From Streptomyces sp. DSM 15324 (GTDB lineage Bacteria; Actinomycetota; Actinomycetes; Streptomycetales; Streptomycetaceae): 64,000 nt of DNA. The notes beneath the pieces are model-generated. The model did not search any database. It had not been told where the DNA came from and was given only the letters and a program-made list of their open reading frames with translations. The first letter of the stretch is position 1, and the number at the start of each line of letters is the position of its first letter. The stretch spans positions 586,700-650,699 of the forward strand of contig NZ_KQ949024.1 in the NCBI RefSeq assembly GCF_001514285.1, read 5' to 3'. This document shows, piece by piece, positions 59,052-64,000 of the stretch. A program made the position numbers and the translations under genes.

Positions 59052-60774
59052 GCTCTTCCTCGGCACCTTCCGCTGGGATCTGATCGCCGCCTTCCCCGGT
59101 CAGGACGAGGCCGACCGGCGCACCGGGGACGAGGCCGTCGCCGAGTTCACCCGGTTCCTGTACGAGCGGGTGGACCCGACCGGCACCGACCACGCCCGGG
59201 AGCTGTCGAAGGCCGTGGTCGAGGAGTTGCGGGACCGAGGCTGCCTGCGCCTGATGGTCGCCCGGGAGGACGGCGGCCGGGGCCTGTCGCCGTACAACAC
59301 CTTCCGGCTGATCGAGGCGGCGGCGAGCTGGTCGCTGCCGGTCGCGAACGTCATGGGCATCGGCAACGGGTTCGGCGCCGGCGCCTATCTGAAGATGCCG
59401 CTGGACGGTCCGCTGCGCGACGTCCTGCGCGCCCACGTCGCGGCCGGCAACGTCTCCGGCCGGGCCGACACCGAACCCGCCGGGGCGGGCAACAGCCGTC
59501 AGACGACCGTCGCGACGCCGGTGGACGGCGGCAGGGCGTACCGGCTGAACGGCGAGAAAGTGTTCATCGGCAACGCGGTGATCGCGGACCTCCTCGACGT
59601 CACCGCGACCGTGCACACGGACGAGGGACCGCAGAGCGCGTCGTTCTTCGTGGACACCGCGTCCCCCGGTCTGCACGTGGCCGGGCAGCAGGACTTCATG
59701 GGCCTGGGCGGCGCCCCGATCGGCCGGGTGATCCTCGACGACGTCGAGGTGCCCGCCTCGCGCATGCTCACCGGGGGTGACCTCGGGCGGCTGGCCCGCG
59801 AGGTCAAGGAGTTCATCTACCTGGCGCGGACCATGAGCGTCGTACCGCCGTCCCTGGCCGTCTCGCGCCTGTGCCTGGAGTGGTCGCGCGCGTTCACGAA
59901 CCGCCGGACCATCGACGGCCGCCCGCTCGGCTCGTTCCCGGAGATCCAGCGGATGGTCGCCCTGTCGGTGGCGGAGACCTACGCCGTCGAGAGCCTGGTC
60001 CGCTGGACCCTGCTGAGCGGGGGAACCGATCCGCTGCACGAGCACGCGGTGCTGAAGAACGTCGCCTCCGAGACCTGCTGGCGGGTCCTGGAGCGGACGA
60101 TGGGGCTGCTCGGCGGCGAGGGCTACGAGACGGCCGCCAGCAAGGCCCGGCGCGGGGTCCAGCCCCTGCCGCTGGAGCGGTTCCACCGCGACGCCCGAGG
60201 GCTGCGGATCTCCGGTGGCGTCGACTACCTGGTGGACCTCCTGGCCGGGCAGATCCGCCTCACCGACTGCTACTACGAACGGACGTACCGGCAGGCCCCG
60301 CCCGGGGACGAGGCCGAGGCCGGGCGGCGCATCGCCGAGACGCTCGGCGGCCCGTGCGCCGGGCACGTCGCCCACGTCACCGCCCAGGCGGCGGAACTGG
60401 CCCGTGCCTGCCGTGAGCTGACCGAGCGCCATCCGGACCGGGCGGACGGCTTCCGTGAGCAGCACACCGTGCTGACCCTGCACGGCATCGCCAACGAGCT
60501 GCTCACCATGGGCGCCGTCCTCGCCCGCTCGGCCGCCGAGGACCCCACCGGAACCTCCGGCACCCGGGAGCTGGCCGACATCCACTGCGCGGCGGCTCGG
60601 CGCCGGCTGACCGGGCTCTGGGAGCAGCTCGACGAGGGCTGCGCCGAACAGTACGCCGGGGTGGCCGCGCGGTGGCTGGGCGGCCACGCCCACGAGGAAC
60701 TGCTCGGGGACGCCCTGACCGCCGTACCACCGGCCGGGAACCACCCGCACCACCAGCAAGGAGTCCACTCATGA
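58990..60774 (+). CDS. Acyl-CoA dehydrogenase-like flavoprotein 3, long form
   Basis: The start GTG 58990 has GAGGGA 6 bp upstream and lies within the thioesterase gene (62-bp overlap); GTG 59035 is an alternative. About 580-594 residues, longer than the usual 380-400. The extra 170-residue C-terminal helical region (AQAAELARACRELTERHPDR; LTLHGIANELLTMGAVLARS) resembles the VLCAD/ACAD9 architecture. Core motifs are LNGEKVFIGNAVIADLLDV, DFMGLGGAPIGRVILDDVEV and MGLLGGEGYETAASKARRG. It could desaturate the ketide or aminoacyl chain on the nearby carriers. Confidence 0.85.
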   Translation: MKNSSTSSAATSAPAVSLSNELFLGTFRWDLIAAFPGQDEADRRTGDEAVAEFTRFLYERVDPTGTDHARELSKAVVEELRDRGCLRLMVAREDGGRGLSPYNTFRLIEAAASWSLPVANVMGIGNGFGAGAYLKMPLDGPLRDVLRAHVAAGNVSGRADTEPAGAGNSRQTTVATPVDGGRAYRLNGEKVFIGNAVIADLLDVTATVHTDEGPQSASFFVDTASPGLHVAGQQDFMGLGGAPIGRVILDDVEVPASRMLTGGDLGRLAREVKEFIYLARTMSVVPPSLAVSRLCLEWSRAFTNRRTIDGRPLGSFPEIQRMVALSVAETYAVESLVRWTLLSGGTDPLHEHAVLKNVASETCWRVLERTMGLLGGEGYETAASKARRGVQPLPLERFHRDARGLRISGGVDYLVDLLAGQIRLTDCYYERTYRQAPPGDEAEAGRRIAETLGGPCAGHVAHVTAQAAELARACRELTERHPDRADGFREQHTVLTLHGIANELLTMGAVLARSAAEDPTGTSGTRELADIHCAAARRRLTGLWEQLDEGCAEQYAGVAARWLGGHAHEELLGDALTAVPPAGNHPHHQQGVHS

Positions 60775-62972
60775 CCGATCCGGGCCTCCCCCACGGTCCC
60801 CGCGCCACGACGGCCTCCCCCCTCCTCGACGGCCCCGGCGCCCCGGCCCTGCCGGTCGACCGGCCCCGCGAGGCCGCACCGCCGGCCGAGCGGTGGCTGG
60901 CGTTCGACGTGTCCGCGGAGGACGCGACCGCGTGCGAGAAGGCGGCGGCCGGGTCCGGCGCGACCCTGCACACGGCCCTGCTCACGGCGTTCGTCGCGGA
61001 GCTGGCGCGCTGGTCGGGCCAGTCGGACTTCACGGTCGGGGTGCGCGGTGGGCTCCTGCGGGCGCAGGTGGCGCCGACCGCGTCCTTCCGGAGCCTGCTG
61101 GAGGCGACCGGGAGGTCGCTGGACACCCTCGCGGACCCGCCGCCCACGGCGGCCGGTCCGGAGGGGCCCGGCACGGCGCAGGTGGCCTTCGCCGAGGGCG
61201 GGGCGCTCGTCGGGGTCACGGGCCACGGCCTCGCCCTCGCGTACGAGCCGCGCGAGGACGGCGGCCTCGCCTTCCGGGTGCACTACTCGGGTGCCGTGTT
61301 CGAGGAGTCGACGGTGGCGGCGATGACCCGGCGGTACCGTCTGCTGCTGCGCACCGCGTCGGAGCAGCCGGACGCCCCGCTGCACGGGCTGCCGCTCCAG
61401 GAGGAGCGGGACGAGGTGTACGTGGCCGGGCTGGGCGTGGGTGTCCCGCTGACGAGGCGTCCGGTGACCGTGCTGGAACGCTTCGACGCGGCCGTCAGGG
61501 AGCGGCCGCGTGCCGTGGCCGTCGTCGACGGGGACACCGCCCTGTCCTTCGCTGAGCTCGACCTGCGGGCGGAGCACCTGGCCCGGCGGCTCGTCTCGGC
61601 GGGAGCCGGCGCGGAGTCGGTGGTGGCCGTCTGCCTGCCCCGCTCGGCCGACCTGCTCGTGGCGATCCTCGGCGTGCTGCGCGCCGGCGGGGCCTACCTC
61701 CCCCTGGACCCGGCCTACCCGGTGGAGCGGCTGGCCTACATGCTCGACGACAGCGGCGCCGGGATCGTGGTGAGCCGGGAGGGCGTCCTGCCGGACGGGG
61801 TCCGCCGCGAGACCGTCGCGGTCGTCCCTCCGCAGGGCGACGAGAGCGCCCCCGACCAGGCGGAGCCCGCGCGCCGCCCCGTCCACCCGCAGCAGTGCGC
61901 CTACGTCATCTACACCTCCGGGTCCACCGGCCGCCCCAAGGGGGTCCAGGTCTCGCACGCCTCCCTGGCCGCCCTGCTGGCCGGGCTGGAGGAGTCGGGC
62001 ACGATCCGCGCGGGGACCGGCCGGGTGGGATGGAACGCGAGTCCGTCGTTCGACGCGTCGGTGCAGCAGTGGATCCGTGTCGTGCGGGGCGACACCCTCG
62101 TGCTGTTCGAGGACGCCGTACGGCTGGATCCGGGACGGCTGGCCCGGGCCCTGGCCGAGGAGAGGCTGACCGACTTCGACATCACCCCCTCGCACCTGGA
62201 GTACGTCCTGCCGCGGCTCGGCCCCCGGCTCGGCGTCGGCAGCGGGCTGCGGCTGTGGGTGGGCGGCGAGTCCCTGTCGCCCACGCTCCAGCGGCGCCTC
62301 GGGGACCTGCGGGACCGGTGCGACGCCGTCAACGTGTACGGCACCACCGAGACCACCGTCGACACCACCGCGGCGCTCGTACGGGCCGACGGGCCTGCGC
62401 ACCTCGGCGCTCCGCTGCCGGGGCAGACGGTCCGGGTGCTGGACGACCGGCTGCGGCACGTCCCGGCCGGGTGCACGGGCGACCTGTACGTCTGCGGGCC
62501 CGGGGTCGCCCGCGGCTACCTCGGGCGGCCGGGTCTCACCGCGGCGGCCTTTCTGCCCGATCCCTGGGCCGGTGACGGCTCACGGATGTACCGCACGGGG
62601 GATCGCGCCCGCTGGACGGCCGACGGCCGTCTGGAGTTCCACGGCCGGGCCGACCACCAGGTGAAGATCCGCGGCTACCGGGTCGAGCTGGGCGAGATCG
62701 AGGCCGTGCTCGCCGAGCACCCGCAGGTCCTGGAGTGCGCGGTGGTACGCCGGCGACGGGGCGACGGCTCCCTGCTCGACGCCTATGTACGGCTGACGGC
62801 CGCCGGTACGGTCGAGCAGGTGCGGGAGCGGGCCGAACGGCTCCTGCCGCAGTGGATGCGGCCCGCGACCTACACCCCGCTGCCCGCGTTCCCGCGCACC
62901 GTCGGCGGCAAGCTCGACCGGGCGGCCCTGGCCGAGCGGGGCCCTGCGCCCGTGCCGGTGACCGCAGCATGA
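60771..62972 (+). CDS. NRPS adenylation domain with truncated C-domain remnant, Gln-like pocket
   Basis: This 733-residue protein starts at ATG 60771, overlapping the previous stop (ATGA). Residues about 35-200 align only with the C-terminal half of a condensation domain (HTALLTAFVAELARWSGQSD) and lack HHxxxDG. The A domain follows: VIYTSGSTGRPKGVQV, SFDASVQQWI, NVYGTTETTVDTT, YRTGDRARW and VGGKLDRAALAERG close to the end. No carrier. The estimated pocket D-A-Q-D-W-G-V-V-D-K differs at one place from the glutamine code of lichenysin (with L at position five), so glutamine or a close relative is predicted. Confidence 0.92.
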   Translation: MTDPGLPHGPRATTASPLLDGPGAPALPVDRPREAAPPAERWLAFDVSAEDATACEKAAAGSGATLHTALLTAFVAELARWSGQSDFTVGVRGGLLRAQVAPTASFRSLLEATGRSLDTLADPPPTAAGPEGPGTAQVAFAEGGALVGVTGHGLALAYEPREDGGLAFRVHYSGAVFEESTVAAMTRRYRLLLRTASEQPDAPLHGLPLQEERDEVYVAGLGVGVPLTRRPVTVLERFDAAVRERPRAVAVVDGDTALSFAELDLRAEHLARRLVSAGAGAESVVAVCLPRSADLLVAILGVLRAGGAYLPLDPAYPVERLAYMLDDSGAGIVVSREGVLPDGVRRETVAVVPPQGDESAPDQAEPARRPVHPQQCAYVIYTSGSTGRPKGVQVSHASLAALLAGLEESGTIRAGTGRVGWNASPSFDASVQQWIRVVRGDTLVLFEDAVRLDPGRLARALAEERLTDFDITPSHLEYVLPRLGPRLGVGSGLRLWVGGESLSPTLQRRLGDLRDRCDAVNVYGTTETTVDTTAALVRADGPAHLGAPLPGQTVRVLDDRLRHVPAGCTGDLYVCGPGVARGYLGRPGLTAAAFLPDPWAGDGSRMYRTGDRARWTADGRLEFHGRADHQVKIRGYRVELGEIEAVLAEHPQVLECAVVRRRRGDGSLLDAYVRLTAAGTVEQVRERAERLLPQWMRPATYTPLPAFPRTVGGKLDRAALAERGPAPVPVTAA

Positions 62973-63025
62973 CCGAACGTCGGTTCCACGGCAGCGCCTG
63001 CCGAGAACAAGGGATCCCCGCATGA
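62969..63025 (+). CDS. Possible 18-residue linking peptide frame
   Basis: An ATG overlaps the A-domain stop (ATGA at 62969-62972) and opens a frame of 18 codons, MTERRFHGSACREQGIPA, whose TGA overlaps the ATG of the LysR gene (ATGA at 63022-63025). It could couple translation of LysR to that of the synthetase. It may equally be chance. Confidence 0.25.
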   Translation: MTERRFHGSACREQGIPA

Positions 63026-64000
63026 GCACCCGGCCGGATTTCAGCCTCACCCAACTGCTGTACTTCGCCACCATCGCCGAGACCGAGAGCATCTCCGAAG
63101 CGGCGATGCGACTGCACGCGTCCCAGTCCGCGGTGTCCTCGGCCATGCAGCGGCTGGAGCGTCAGCTCGGCGTCCAGCTGCTGCTGCGCCAGCGCGCCAA
63201 GGGGGTCGTGCTGACGCCGAACGGGCGGCTGCTGCTGAACGACGTACGCAGGATCCTGCGGCAGGCCCAGGACCTGAAGGACTCCAGCAGCCTCCTCCAG
63301 GAGATGGCCACGGGCCACCTCGAAGCCGGATGCTGCAGCACGATCACGCCGTTCCTGATGCCCAGGTCCCTGGCCCGCATGGAGGTGGCGCATCCCAGGC
63401 TGCACGTGAGTGTGCACGACACGCAGACCCCCTTCGACCTGCTGCGCAACGGGGTGTGCGAACTGGTCGTGACCTACGGTTTCTCCTCTGCCGAGGACAT
63501 CGTGTTCACGGAGCTGGCGACTCCCCCGCTGTCCGCGCTCGTCTCCGAGTCGCATCCGCTGGCGGGCGAGCCGAGTGCCTCGCTGGCCGACTTCACGGAC
63601 CTGCCGCTGCTGATGCTGAGCCTGCCGCACACGGGCGCGCACCACGCCTACGCACAGCGGATCTTCGCGCACAGCGGGATTCCCATGCCCCGGGTGATCC
63701 ACGCGACGGGGCTCGAATCGCTGCGCGGCCTGGTCAGCGCGGGGGTGGGCTTCATGCTCACCCACCAGCCGCACTCGGAGCACACCCTGGACGGGGGACG
63801 GGTCTCCCGGGTGCCCATCGCCGACGACCACCCCGCCCTGCCGATCGGGGTGCTGACGATGGCGGGCGTCCGCCCGAGCCGCCGGGCGGAGTTGTTCATC
63901 GACGCGCTGCGGGTGGCCGCCCGGCAGGTGTACGAGCCGGTACGTGGCGCGCTGTACGAAGTCGACGCGCCACCGCCCCCCGTCCGGCAGGTCCGCCCGC
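63022..64000 (+). CDS. LysR-family regulator, cut by the right edge
   Basis: The frame starts at ATG 63022 and is still open at 64000, giving at least 326 residues; the usual family length is about 300, so little is missing. The helix-turn-helix is LLYFATIAETESISEAAMRL, HASQSAVSSAMQRLERQLG. The effector domain shows MATGHLEAGCCSTITPFLMP, PFDLLRNGVCELVVTYGF and GLESLRGLVSAGVGFML. It is placed directly after the A-domain gene, so it probably belongs to the cluster and may sense a product or precursor. Confidence 0.92.
   Translation, partial: MSTRPDFSLTQLLYFATIAETESISEAAMRLHASQSAVSSAMQRLERQLGVQLLLRQRAKGVVLTPNGRLLLNDVRRILRQAQDLKDSSSLLQEMATGHLEAGCCSTITPFLMPRSLARMEVAHPRLHVSVHDTQTPFDLLRNGVCELVVTYGFSSAEDIVFTELATPPLSALVSESHPLAGEPSASLADFTDLPLLMLSLPHTGAHHAYAQRIFAHSGIPMPRVIHATGLESLRGLVSAGVGFMLTHQPHSEHTLDGGRVSRVPIADDHPALPIGVLTMAGVRPSRRAELFIDALRVAARQVYEPVRGALYEVDAPPPPVRQVRP

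Overview
The window is high-GC actinobacterial DNA, almost certainly Streptomyces. The signs are uniformly GC-rich third codon positions, frequent GTG and TTG starts, ATGA/GTGA stop-start overlaps, and typical families (SARP/BTAD, IclR, MbtH, type II thioesterases, EACC1 conflict proteins). No tRNA, rRNA, CRISPR array or insertion sequence was seen.

Left flank, 1 to about 14.5 kb, is accessory DNA. It holds the N-terminal part of a large secreted DNRLRE/Rhs-like protein, a LysM/peptidoglycan-binding amidase-like protein with a tandem-repeat linker, a Vps62-like secreted protein, a small lipoprotein, and several decayed fragments (BTAD regulator, SMI1/KNR4-like protein, LuxR helix-turn-helix, UvrD-type helicase). 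Among these sits an intact-looking predicted conflict system: a small EACC1 adaptor followed 6 bp later by a 1299-residue caspase-helicase fusion, convergent with a phage-Beta-family gene.

From about 14.8 kb to the right edge the window is one large biosynthetic gene cluster, cut at 64 kb. Subregion A (14.8-21.4 kb, minus) is an operon of acyl-CoA dehydrogenase, SRPBCC protein, extended SDR, archaeal-type SAM synthetase, enlarged nucleoside-diphosphate-kinase-like protein, SDR and PHP phosphatase. Subregion B (21.5-25.6 kb, minus) carries a nucleotidyltransferase/helical partner pair, an ABC exporter and a HAD hydrolase. Subregion C (25.8-28.1 kb, plus) has a class III aminotransferase and a methyltransferase, followed by an IclR regulator. 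Subregion D (29.0-36.6 kb, minus) looks like an aminocyclitol cassette: inositol-1-phosphate synthase, APH-like kinase, HprK-like kinase, small P-loop kinase and DegT/StrS aminotransferase with coupled starts, plus a second SDR, a NUDIX hydrolase and a second HprK-like kinase. A LysR/EamA pair follows.

Subregion E (39.2-63 kb) is a dissociated NRPS-PKS. The minus arm has a free PCP, a free A domain, a tiny membrane peptide, C-A-PCP, acyl-CoA dehydrogenase, A-PCP, a SARP regulator, an MFS exporter, a lone C-like domain, a Dabb protein, a type II thioesterase and a DUF2306 protein. The plus arm has C-PCP, MbtH, KS-AT-PCP, a type II thioesterase, an acyl-CoA dehydrogenase and an A domain whose pocket reads like a glutamine code. 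A LysR regulator runs off the right edge.

The inferred logic is that glucose-6-phosphate is turned into an inositol-derived amino sugar alcohol. Carrier-bound amino acids are activated by several A domains, possibly desaturated by acyl-CoA dehydrogenases, extended once by a non-reducing PKS module and condensed. Kinases, the nucleotidyltransferase and two exporters could provide masking and self-resistance. I do not recognise a known product for this gene combination. The joint role of the aminocyclitol cassette and the NRPS-PKS is inference.
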